A stretch of 33,664 bases of DNA, taken from positions 1 through 33,664 of the forward strand of contig DLKC01000050.1 in the NCBI GenBank assembly GCA_002478885.1, read 5' to 3'. Source of the stretch: Chitinophagaceae bacterium UBA7600 (GTDB taxonomy: Bacteria > Bacteroidota > Bacteroidia > Chitinophagales > Chitinophagaceae). Position numbers and translations under genes: made by a program. Below the pieces are notes generated by a model. The model was not told where the DNA came from, searched no databases, and worked only from the letters and a program-made list of their open reading frames with translations. Shown here in pieces: positions 23,467-33,100 of the stretch (positions are counted from its first letter, which is position 1; each line of letters begins with the position of its first letter).

Positions 23467-24735
23467 TTATAGCAAACCCAGAACTTTATCCCTTACTAAA
23501 ACGCAACAACCAAGTAGGCCGGCCTGAATATTAATTTTTGATACGGTTACAACTGTATCTGCATTTACGATACTCAGTGAATGTTGAAAAATAGAAGTTT
23601 GTATCGACATTAGCATCGGGTCGCCAATGGCAGATAACGCCCCACCTATTACAATGGCGCTTGGGTTAAGAAGATTTAGTGCAACAGCGAGACCTTTGCC
23701 CAGTTTATAGCCAATTTCCGACATTCCTTCTATAGCAAGATTATCTCCTTTTTCCACAGCATGTACAATATCTTCTAATTCAATATAACCTTTTTGGGTC
23801 AGAGTTTGGCTTAACCGACTTGAGCTGCCCTCCTTCATCTTTGTAGTAATGTAATTGATCAGTGCTAATCCCGATGCCTCTGTTTCAAGGCAACCCTTTT
23901 TGCCACAATAGCAAATTTTTTCATTGTTCGACAGTGGAGCATGGCCAAGTTCACCCGCATAACCTGAAGTTCCATAAACGGGTTTACCATTAATAAAAAT
24001 ACCGATGGCCAGCCCATAGTCAAGGTTTACAACGAGCATGTTTTCGGGCGAAGCAACACCTCCAAAAAAATATTCCCCGTAAGCTATTGTCCTGCTATCG
24101 TTATCCAGGTATACGGGTAGGTCAAGGGCCTCTTCAAGTTTTGCTTTTACCGGGGCATCGCCAAAATGGTAGAAGGTAAGTATCTCCCCCGTTTGAGCAT
24201 TTATTCTACCGGCAACACTTAACCCAACTCCGGCGATCTTGTCTTTTTGTATGCCAGGCTGTTTTAGAAATTCACTTATATGATCAATAATTGCGTCTAA
24301 CGATTCAACTGGATCAAGAAATGGAAAAGGAATATTAAGCGACTTTTTTTCAATTGATTTGTCGAATCCCATCAGGGCAATATTGATGGTGTATTTTTTT
24401 ATTTCAACACCAAGAAAATAGCAGCTGTCTTTATTAAGAATGTAAGTTGTTGCCTTACGTCCAATGCCTTCCGATTTATGTCCCGATTCGATTACTAAAC
24501 CTTCTGAAAGAAGGATTGTTACTAGTTCATTTGCCTTGGGCACACTTATATTCAAAAGATCGGCGATTTCAGGGATAGTAGACTCTTTTTTATCACTTAA
24601 ATGCGCTACAATCTTTTTTTTATGCTTTTGTTCTTTGAAAGCGACGCCCGAAAGCATCTTATTGGTTAATGATCCAGTTAACGGGTTTGCCATTTTTGAG
24701 ATGTCGTTTAATCCATATTGCATCTTAGGATACAA
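23467..24735 (-). CDS. ROK-family transcriptional regulator (NagC/XylR-like)
   Basis: The 422-residue protein has an N-terminal winged HTH (about 40-82: KKIVAHLSDKKESTIPEIADLL, VPKANELVTILLSEGLV). A ROK domain follows, with LGVEIKKYTINIALMGF, VYLDNDSRTIAYGEYFFGG and the zinc motif GYAGELGHAPL...CYCGKKGCLE (His265, Cys275, Cys277, Cys282). The HTH marks it as a regulator rather than a plain kinase; the catalytic-type Asp in NDS is kept, so sugar binding is expected. It diverges from susC across a 496-base gap and may control the Sus genes. Start: ATG 24735, or the second Met at 24723. Confidence 0.92.
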   Translation of the reverse strand: MYPKMQYGLNDISKMANPLTGSLTNKMLSGVAFKEQKHKKKIVAHLSDKKESTIPEIADLLNISVPKANELVTILLSEGLVIESGHKSEGIGRKATTYILNKDSCYFLGVEIKKYTINIALMGFDKSIEKKSLNIPFPFLDPVESLDAIIDHISEFLKQPGIQKDKIAGVGLSVAGRINAQTGEILTFYHFGDAPVKAKLEEALDLPVYLDNDSRTIAYGEYFFGGVASPENMLVVNLDYGLAIGIFINGKPVYGTSGYAGELGHAPLSNNEKICYCGKKGCLETEASGLALINYITTKMKEGSSSRLSQTLTQKGYIELEDIVHAVEKGDNLAIEGMSEIGYKLGKGLAVALNLLNPSAIVIGGALSAIGDPMLMSIQTSIFQHSLSIVNADTVVTVSKINIQAGLLGCCVLVRDKVLGLL

Positions 24736-25231
24736 TTGATAATTTTTTTTCTAAATGAAAGAAAATTAATAAAATATTTTTCAAATCTTATATTTTTTTG
24801 CAAATTTGTTTGGCTTTAAAAGGTTTAATTAATACAAATTACTGTTTTTCCCGCTGTACACAATTAAACTTTTTATTCCGCTAAGCTAAATATTATGTAA
24901 GAATAGTTGGAATTTTTTACGGTTTTTAGGCAGAGACCAAGTGCGTGAATTTGTTGGAAATTCTGAAAGTTGCCGGTTTAGTTCGGGGAAATGCGGGCTT
25001 TTTACGCAAACGTTTGATGAGCTTTGCGAGTGATTTTATTCCAACTGTTCGGCTAATTTTATAAGTATATCATTGTTTCAGTTAATTCAAAATCAAACCA
25101 AAACTGCTTATGATCGAAACCAAATGCGCTACAAATTCATCATGAATAAGCAGCATTAATTCCGGAACGAATGTCTGGTAAGAGTCGGCTGCGTTGTAAA
25201 CTTCTCATTTTATCTTTTAAACTACACTGCT
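24736..25231. other. Long AT-rich divergent gap between ROK and susC
   Basis: No credible gene is seen. The left part (24740-24900) is very AT-rich and probably carries the ROK promoter. The right part holds operator site 2 and presumably the susC promoter and a leader; TAATTTTA (25054-25061) matches seven of eight positions of TAnnTTTG but no convincing -33 is seen. This is the only long gap in the right half without a clear copy of the palindromic repeat. Confidence 0.6.
25007..25016. promoter_or_regulatory. LacI-type operator, site 2 (upstream of susC)
   Basis: CAAACGTTTG (with flanks ACGCAAACGTTTGAT) has the same core as site 1, GCAAACGTTTGC. It is 216 bases upstream of the susC ATG. It links the Sus genes to the same LacI-type regulator as the kinase. 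Confidence 0.6.
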
Positions 25232-28200
25232 ATGCAAAAAGTAAAATTTCTGTATTTTATTCCTTTTCTTTTTTTGTGCCTGATCACACAGGCTCAAAAT
25301 CGTACTGTTAAAGGGAAGGTTGTTGCGGCATCTAATAATGCGCCTTTGGCGGGTGCATCTATTACTGTCAAAGGCAAAACAACCGGCGCTTTAACTGCAA
25401 ATGATGGTTCATTTAGTTTGAGTGTTCCAACTGGTCCTGTTGTAATGGTTGTTTCGTCAATTGGCTATGCTACCCTCGAAAAGTCTGTAGCCGCCGATGA
25501 ATCTGAGATAACGATAACACTCGCAGAAGCTCAGGGCAATCTCAATGAAGTAGTTGTAACGGCTTTAGGTATTACAAGACAAGCCAAAACGCTTGTTTAT
25601 GCAACTCAAACAGTAAAAACTTCTGAATTGACAGAAGTACGTGATCCAAACAACGTACTGAACTCACTTTCAGGTAAAGTGGCTAATGCTGTGGTAAATC
25701 AGGGTTCTGGTGGTCCGGGAAGCGGAGCCAGAATTGTATTAAGGGGAAACCGATCTATTCAAGGTAGCAATAATGCTTTGATAGTTGTGGATGGTGTGCC
25801 AATTGATAACAGCACTAACGGCACTGCATCAAGCGATTTCGGTTCTGTTAATGGTTCAGATGGAGCTTCCAATATAAATCCCGATGACATTGAATCTGTA
25901 ACTGTTTTGCGTGGTGCATCTGCAGCAGCTCTTTATGGAAGTCAGGCCGGAAATGGTGTAATTGTAATTACAACTAAAAAAGGTAAGAAAGACAAACTAT
26001 CTGTAACGCTCAATTCCGGGGTTACTTCCGAGAAGCCTTTTGCATTACCTTATTTTCAAAATCAGTATGGTCAGGGTAATGGTGGTGAAATGGATGTTAC
26101 ATCTGGCGAAAGCTGGGGTGCAAAAATGACGGGTCAGTCTATTACGAATTATCTCGGAAATCCCGGCACTTATTCTGCGCAACCTGATAATGTGAAAGAT
26201 TTTTTTAGAACAGGAACCAGCATCAATAATTCAATCGGCATATCTGGTGGGTCCGATAAAATGCAGACTTACATGTCATACACAAATAACCTGATACAAG
26301 GTATTGTTCCTGAAAATGATTTGACTCGTAATACCATTAACCTCAGAATAACAAATCAAATCAGTAGCAAGTTTTCTACTGACGCCAAAATCACTTATAT
26401 TAATCAACATATCCAGGACAAACCAAGAACTGGTGAAGAAAATTCTCCAGTAAGTGACATTTACCAAATCCCAAGGAATGTACCAATTACTGATGCACAG
26501 CAATTTGAATATACCAATAATGTGGGTATTCCTACACCAACTACCTGGCCGTCTACGCTCAGTTCTATTTATCAAAATCCCTATTGGATGATTGGTAGAA
26601 CTCACATTCTGGAAAAAAGAGATCGTGTAATAGGATTTCTTTCCGCTAAATACAAAATAACTGACTGGTTGTCTATTACTGGTAGAGCGAATCTCGACAG
26701 AACTTTTGAAAATGGTGAAAATCAGGTTTCTCTCGGCACAATTCTCTGGAGTAGCTCAGGAGGTAACTATTCTCTATATAATCTAAATATCACTCAACAG
26801 TGGTACGACGTAATGGTAGAGGGTAACAATAATATTACTAAAGATTTGAAAGTTAATTATCGTGTTGGGGCAATTTATCAGGATGCTGTTTATAACAACA
26901 CCAGTTCAAATGCCAATGGTTTGAATGTTACAAATAAATTCAGCATGAATTTCGCGGCGGCTCCATCTGTATCCTCCTCTGGTTCACAAGTCCAAACTCA
27001 ATCAGTGTTTGGTCAGGCAAACTTTTCCTGGAAAGATGTACTGTTCTTAGATGCGAGCTTACGTAACGACTGGGATTCAAGACTGCCCAAACCTTATACC
27101 TTCCAGTATCCTTCAGTTGGTCTTTCAGCTGTATTGTCAGACATGATCACCTTGCCAAAAGCCATCTCATTCCTCAAGGCAAGTGGAAACTATGCCGAAG
27201 TAGGTAATGGAGGTCGGTTTGGATTGTTGAACTCAGTATATAATTACAGTCCCGGCGCAGGTAATGGCTTTTTGCAAAGAAGTGCAACTTTACCTATTCC
27301 TGGTCTTAAGCCGGAAATTGTTAAAAATCTTGAGTTTGGAATCGAAGCGAGGTTTATCAAAAACCGCATAGGATTTACCGCTACTTACTATAAGAGCAAT
27401 TCATTTAACCAACTGTTACAAGTTAATTTGCCAGTTGCAACCGGTTACTCCAATCAGTATATCAATGCCGGTAACATCCAAAACTCGGGTTTTGAATTTG
27501 TATTGAACGGAACAGCTATCAAAAACAAGAATTTTACCTGGGACATGACCTTCAACTTTGCTACAAATACGAGTAAGGTTGTTGAGCTTAGCCCTGATAT
27601 CAAAATATTCTATCTTGGTGGAGGTTTCGGTCGTTCCGCAACTCCGGTTGTTGAAGAAGGCAAAAGTTATGGTGATCTGCTCGCTTTCAAATGGGCAACG
27701 GATGCAAAGGGGAATCACATAGTTGATGCTAATGGCAAGCCTGTAGCAACTTCAGCTCAGGAATACATTGGTAATTTTAATCCCAAGGCAACACTCGGAT
27801 TTACCAATACGTTCCAGTATAAATCATTCTCCTTGCGTATTCTTATGGATGGGCGTATCGGCGGAACCATGGTTTCTGGTACGGAAATGAATCTTGCATT
27901 CAGCGGAATTCCGGAAGTAACTCAAAACTATCGCGAAGGCGGTTGGAACCTTGGCGGTGTTACAGCTGACGGTAGTGCAAACAGCAAAGAAATCACCAGC
28001 CAGGATTTTTGGCAGATTGCCTCTGGCAAACGTTACGGAAATGGTGAATTTTTTGCTTACGACGCAACCAATTTCAGAGTAAGGGAGGTTTCACTAGGGT
28101 ATAATATTCCTGTAAGTGCAGGCTTCTTTATTAAACAAGCTAAACTGTCCTTGATTGGAAGAAACCTTTTCTGGCTTTATCGTGGAAGCTCAAAGCTCAA

Positions 28201-28336
28201 TATACCTGGTCTTGATACAAGAAAGATGTGGTTTGATCCAGACATGAGCCTTGGTAACGGTAATTTCCAGGGTGTTGAATATGGAGCAATGCCTTCCACT
28301 CGCTCAGTGGGTCTTAATCTTCAGCTTACTTTTTAA
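25232..28336 (+). CDS. SusC-like TonB-dependent outer membrane transporter
   Basis: The 1034-residue protein begins with a signal peptide (LYFIPFLFLCLITQAQ), then a carboxypeptidase-regulatory-like domain (about 23-110: VKGKVVAASNNAPLAGASI, TVKG, GSFSLSVP, SSIGYATLE). The SusC plug follows (NEVVVTALGITRQAK, SLSGKVANAVVNQGSG, RGNRSIQGSNNALIVVDGVP, SVTVLRGASAAALYGSQAGNGVIVITTKKG). The rest is beta-barrel ending in NLQLTF with the terminal aromatic residue. It imports oligosaccharides or other large nutrients with its SusD partner, powered by TonB. Length is normal. SusD follows after 27 bases. Confidence 0.97.
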   Translation: MQKVKFLYFIPFLFLCLITQAQNRTVKGKVVAASNNAPLAGASITVKGKTTGALTANDGSFSLSVPTGPVVMVVSSIGYATLEKSVAADESEITITLAEAQGNLNEVVVTALGITRQAKTLVYATQTVKTSELTEVRDPNNVLNSLSGKVANAVVNQGSGGPGSGARIVLRGNRSIQGSNNALIVVDGVPIDNSTNGTASSDFGSVNGSDGASNINPDDIESVTVLRGASAAALYGSQAGNGVIVITTKKGKKDKLSVTLNSGVTSEKPFALPYFQNQYGQGNGGEMDVTSGESWGAKMTGQSITNYLGNPGTYSAQPDNVKDFFRTGTSINNSIGISGGSDKMQTYMSYTNNLIQGIVPENDLTRNTINLRITNQISSKFSTDAKITYINQHIQDKPRTGEENSPVSDIYQIPRNVPITDAQQFEYTNNVGIPTPTTWPSTLSSIYQNPYWMIGRTHILEKRDRVIGFLSAKYKITDWLSITGRANLDRTFENGENQVSLGTILWSSSGGNYSLYNLNITQQWYDVMVEGNNNITKDLKVNYRVGAIYQDAVYNNTSSNANGLNVTNKFSMNFAAAPSVSSSGSQVQTQSVFGQANFSWKDVLFLDASLRNDWDSRLPKPYTFQYPSVGLSAVLSDMITLPKAISFLKASGNYAEVGNGGRFGLLNSVYNYSPGAGNGFLQRSATLPIPGLKPEIVKNLEFGIEARFIKNRIGFTATYYKSNSFNQLLQVNLPVATGYSNQYINAGNIQNSGFEFVLNGTAIKNKNFTWDMTFNFATNTSKVVELSPDIKIFYLGGGFGRSATPVVEEGKSYGDLLAFKWATDAKGNHIVDANGKPVATSAQEYIGNFNPKATLGFTNTFQYKSFSLRILMDGRIGGTMVSGTEMNLAFSGIPEVTQNYREGGWNLGGVTADGSANSKEITSQDFWQIASGKRYGNGEFFAYDATNFRVREVSLGYNIPVSAGFFIKQAKLSLIGRNLFWLYRGSSKLNIPGLDTRKMWFDPDMSLGNGNFQGVEYGAMPSTRSVGLNLQLTF

Positions 28337-28363
28337 TAACCAAAAATTTAAAAGTATATAAAT

Positions 28364-29959
28364 ATGAAAAGAATAAATAAACTGTTTAATCCACGGCTAC
28401 CTGTTGCAATACTGCTTAGTACGGTCGTTCTGGCCTCATGTACTAAGAAGTTTGATGAAATTAATACAGACCGGAATGCAATTGCAACCGTGGGTGCTTC
28501 TGAATTGCCATTCCTCTTTGCCAAAGCAGAACAAACTTCAATACCAAATATCTGGAACTACCAGGTTGCTCAAAACCTGTTCGCAGACCAGTATGCACAG
28601 TATTTTGCCTGTACAGCGACTTACTTCCCATCCGATAGATTGAACATCAGGATGGACTGGGTTGGCGCAGCCTTTAATCCAATTTATACAGACCTTGTTC
28701 CTCAGCTCCAATCCATTTTCCAGGCATCTGAGCCAGGTTCTCCGGAATATGCACTGAGCCAGGTAGTTTGGGTGCTCGGCTTCCATAGGGTTACTGATTA
28801 CTGGGGCCCAATTCCATATTTTAATGCTGGCGTTCCGGGGAAAACCGTTCCTTACGATGCACAGGATAAAATTTATGATGACTTCTTTAAGAAACTTGAT
28901 TCAGCAGCCAACGTACTGAAAAGTAATCCAAGCGCTGCACCGTTTGGCAGTTTCGACCTTATCTATGGCGGTAACGTAACTAAATGGTTGCATTTCACCA
29001 ACTCTCTCAGGCTTCGGCTTGCTTTAAGAATATCAAAGGTTGACCCTGCAAGAGCAAAAGCAGAAGCAGAAGCAGCAGTTGCCGGTGGTGTTATGCAGAC
29101 AAGTCCAGATGAAGATGCCTACATCAAAAAGAGCCTTAACGGCGCAGACAACAACGGTCTCTCTATCATGAGCGACTGGAACGAGTTCCGTATGAGTGCC
29201 GCCATGGAATCTGTAATGAATGGTTATAAGGATCCACGCGAGTCTGTATATTGGTTACCTGCAGGCGCAGATCAGGGCAACCCTGCCGGTACCGGGAAAT
29301 ACGAAGGCTTAAGGAATGGTCTTACCTCAACACAGCTTACAGAAAATATCAACAAGCCCACATCCAACTCAAAAGTTGGTAAGCGTTGGTCTTCTCCTGC
29401 ATTTGCTGGTAATGCCGACTACCTCACCACTCCTCTTAATGTGATGAGTGTAGCCGAATCTTATTTCAACCGCGCAGAAGGTGCCGTGCTTGGGTGGAAC
29501 ATGGGTGGCGATGCTAAAACGCTTTATGAAGAAGGCATCCGTCAGTCTATGCACCAATGGGGTATAACAGACGAAGCCGCAATTACTGCTTACCTCAATA
29601 GTAGTGCAGTTCCGGTAGCTCCAAATGATTACCTCAATTCTCCTGCAGTTTCTACCGCGCCAATTAAATACGATGGCACAAGGGCTAAAGAACAAATCGC
29701 AATTCAGAAATGGCTGGCAATGTTCCCTGATGGTAATGAGGCATGGTCCGACTATAGAAGAGGACGTAATTTTATCCTTTACCCTGTAGCCAACTCAGAA
29801 AATGCTGATATTCCAAATCCAACTACACAGTGGATAAGAAGAATTCCATTCCTGCTTTCTGAAACACAGAACAACAAAGCAGCAGTTGAAGCTGCTGTAC
29901 CATTGCTTGGTGCCGGCGGCGACAAGGTTACCACACCATTATGGTGGGATAAAAACTAA
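28364..29959 (+). CDS. SusD/RagB-like nutrient-binding lipoprotein
   Basis: The 531-residue protein has a lipoprotein signal peptide (LPVAILLSTVVLASC) followed by TKKFDEINTDRNA, the usual SusD start. The N-terminal helices (ELPFLFAKAEQT, NLFADQYAQYFACT) and the sequence around 'VTDYWGPIPYFNAG' match the SusD-like_2 group. 'SVAESYFNRAEGAVLGWNMGGDAKTLYEEGIRQSM' is a tetratricopeptide-like stretch, and 'IAIQKWLAMFPDGNEAWSDYRRG' is the conserved C-terminal motif. It sits on the cell surface as the lid of the SusC pore. A strong terminator follows, so susC-susD forms a two-gene unit. Confidence 0.96.
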   Translation: MKRINKLFNPRLPVAILLSTVVLASCTKKFDEINTDRNAIATVGASELPFLFAKAEQTSIPNIWNYQVAQNLFADQYAQYFACTATYFPSDRLNIRMDWVGAAFNPIYTDLVPQLQSIFQASEPGSPEYALSQVVWVLGFHRVTDYWGPIPYFNAGVPGKTVPYDAQDKIYDDFFKKLDSAANVLKSNPSAAPFGSFDLIYGGNVTKWLHFTNSLRLRLALRISKVDPARAKAEAEAAVAGGVMQTSPDEDAYIKKSLNGADNNGLSIMSDWNEFRMSAAMESVMNGYKDPRESVYWLPAGADQGNPAGTGKYEGLRNGLTSTQLTENINKPTSNSKVGKRWSSPAFAGNADYLTTPLNVMSVAESYFNRAEGAVLGWNMGGDAKTLYEEGIRQSMHQWGITDEAAITAYLNSSAVPVAPNDYLNSPAVSTAPIKYDGTRAKEQIAIQKWLAMFPDGNEAWSDYRRGRNFILYPVANSENADIPNPTTQWIRRIPFLLSETQNNKAAVEAAVPLLGAGGDKVTTPLWWDKN

Positions 29960-29980
29960 GTTTACATATTCTTAAAAAGA

Positions 29981-30012
29981 AATTCCATCACATTTGTGGT
30001 GGAATTTTTTTT
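29981..30012 (+). terminator. Strong intrinsic terminator after susD
   Basis: AATTCCATCAC (29981-29991) pairs with GTGGTGGAATT (29996-30006) around ATTT, an 11-base-pair stem with one G-T pair, and runs into eight T residues (30005-30012). Repeat copy E begins right after the T-run. Confidence 0.85.
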
Positions 30013-30147
30013 GACACGAGCTTTTTGTTCATATAGCATCGCCGATTGTGTCACTCCCGTGTACGTTCAGGGCAATGCTCAGCAATAAACAAAGCGCTGA
30101 AGTGTGCGACGCAACAAAAGCTTAATAGCAGCTCAAATGCCCGGCCT
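30013..30147. repeat. Palindromic intergenic repeat, copy E
   Basis: The left arm GAGCTTTTTGTTC ... GCATCGCCGATTGTGTCACTCCCGTG and the right arm GTGTGCGACGCAACAAAAGC (core 30104-30115) to AAATGCCCGGCC (from 30134) are inverted, diverged copies. It lies between the susD terminator and the FG-GAP lipoprotein gene. The rest of the gap to 30191 is AT-rich and may hold that gene's promoter. Confidence 0.65.
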
Positions 30148-30191
30148 AAAACAATTATTTTCTACATTTACAACAACTAATTTTCTTGTTA

Positions 30192-33100
30192 ATGCGTACA
30201 TATATTTCATGCCTGCTGCTATTGAGTACTTTCTTTTTTTTCTCCTGTACCGACGATAAATCGCATCTCTTTACAGAGATGGATAAAAGCACAACCGGCG
30301 TTAATTTTCAAAACACCTTTTTTGAAGATGGGCCACTAAATGTTGCCAATTATATTTATTTCTATAACGGAGGCGGCGTGGCTGTTGGCGACATAAATAA
30401 CGACGGTTTACAAGACATTCTTTTTACCGGCAACATGGTGCGTAACAGACTTTTTTTGAACAAGGGTAATTTTAAATTCGAGGATATTACAGCAAACAGC
30501 GGTGTTGATAAAATGCAGGGCTGGTGCACCGGGGCAAACATGATTGATATTAATAACGATGGCAAACTGGATATTTATATATGCCGCAGCGCAGACATTA
30601 ACCCAAAGATGCGCACCAATCTTTTGTTTATTAATAATGGCAATCTTACCTTTTCTGAGCAGGCAGAGAAATATGGCCTTGCCGACTCTGGCTACTCAAC
30701 GCAGTCTGCTTTTTTTGACTATGATAAAGATGGCGACCTGGATTGCTATATCATAAATCACTCTTTGCAAAAATATACTGCGGGTGTGCAGGATAATCCG
30801 GCTATTCGCAATGAGTACAATGCGAATTTTGCCAATAAATTGTACAGGAACGATAACGGGCATTTTACTGATGTGAGCAAAGAATCGGGTATTACGTCTA
30901 ATGTGCTCACTTTTGGGTTGGGTATTGCCGTATCCGATATTAATAATGACGGCTGGCCCGATGTTATGGTCTCAAACGATTTTAATGAACCCGACTACCT
31001 TTTCATCAACAACCGAAACGGCACTTTTACGGAGTCACTCAAGAAATGTATGGACCAGATATCTCTTTATTCTATGGGTTCCGATGCGGCCGATTATAAC
31101 AACGATGGGCTTGTGGATTTTTTAACACTTGACATGTTGCCGGAAGATAACAAGACGCAGAAGATGCACAGCGGCGCAGAAAATTTCGATAAATTCCAAT
31201 TGCTGTTTGCGAAGGGCTACTATTATGAGTACAGCCGTAATATGTTGCAGAAAAATAACGGGGATGGAACTTTTAGCGAAGTTGGTCAGCTTGCGGGTGT
31301 ATCAAATACAGATTGGAGTTGGTCTGCATTATTCAACGATTATGACAACGATGGATACAAAGATCTTTTTATAACCAACGGTTATGTGAAAGACTATACC
31401 GAAATGGATTTTATGAAGTACTCGGTTGACAGGCTTGTGCGTTCCATGCATGGCGACCAGGTAGAGGCGATCCCCGACTACATAAAAAAAATGCCCACGA
31501 ACTTTATTCCTAATTACGCTTTAAGAAATAAGGGCGACGGTACTTTTGAAAAGGCCAATGATCAATGGGGTATAATTAAGCCAACGGTTTCTGCAGGAGC
31601 TGCATATGTTGATCTTGATAATGACGGTGACGAGGACATAGTGGTAAACAATGCAAATGACTTTGCGGGTCTGTATAGAAACAACAGTGAGTCTATAGCG
31701 CAAAATAATTATCTTAAAATTCAATTGCATGGGGATGCCGGGAACGCAAGGGGTATAGGATCAAAAGTGAAAGTTTACTGCGGAGGTAAATTCATGTACC
31801 AGGAACAATCGCCGGTTCGGGGCTTTGAATCGGCTGTTGATCCAGTGCTGAATTTTGGTTTGGGAAAAAATAGTACAGTCGACTCCCTGGTTATTATATG
31901 GCCCAACAACAAAATGCAGAAACTCACCAACTTAAAAAGCAATCAGACTGTTGATGTAAAAATCACTGATGCACCGGGTGAATACATTTACGATACGGTG
32001 TTGGATAAAACCAAAATGCTTTTTACCGCAAACGCTTCCGCAGAAATAAAACATGTGGAGAATGAATACAACGATTTTACCGTGCAATTGCTGATGCCAA
32101 ATTTTCTTTCAAGGCAGGGACCATGTATCGCAGTTGGCGACATTAACAAAGACGGGCTTGATGACATGTTTTTCGGCGGTGCTAAAGGAATGCTATCTGC
32201 CATCTATCTCCAAAACGAAACCGGTGGATTTGTTTTGAAACAAGAGCCCGCTTTTGCTGCCGATCTTCAGAGCGAAGACGTGGCGGCAACTTTCTTCGAT
32301 GCGGATGGCGACGGCGACGTTGATCTTTATGTGGCAAGTGGCGGTTACGAGTTCGCAGAAAATGACCCGTTACTGCAAGACAGGCTTTATATAAACGATG
32401 GCAAAGGCAACTTTAGTAAAAATGCCAATGCACTTCCGCAAATGCTTACCAGTAGTGGCTGTGTTAAGGCTGGCGATATAGATGGAGATGGCGATTTAGA
32501 CTTATTTGTTGGCGGAAGAGTTGTGCCGGGAAAATATCCTCTAATACCCCGTAGTTATATATTGCTTAATGATGGCAAAGGCAATTTCAAAGATGGAACA
32601 AATGATGTGTCACCTGCTTTGAAAAATATGGGTCTGGTTACTGATGCTTTGCTCACAGATATTAATAATGATGGTAAAGCCGATCTTGTGGTAGTTGGTG
32701 AGTGGATGCCGATTAAAATATTTTTGAATCAATCGGGAAAATTGAACGACGCTTCTGCTTCCTATATAAAGTTTGCCAGCACAGGTTGGTGGAACCGCAT
32801 TATAGAGGAAGATCTTGATGGTGATGGCGATAGAGACCTTGTTGTGGGGAACTGCGGATTAAACACACAATTTAAAACGAGTGAGAAAGAACCGATGACC
32901 CTTTACTATAAAGACTTTGACGGTAATGGATCAATCGATCCACTGTTATGTTATTACATTGGAGGAGTTTCTTACCCCGCGGCCTCAAGAGATGACGTTA
33001 CAGACCAACTGCCTGTTTTAAAGAAAAAATTTCTTGAATATAAAACTTATGCTAACGCAACTATCAATGATATGTTCACGCCCGATCAACTGAAAGATGC

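Noticed and set aside
25165..25200. Seventh copy of the palindromic repeat (GAGTCGGCTGCGTTGT)
   Set aside because: Only about ten scattered bases match the arm and no partner arm is present.
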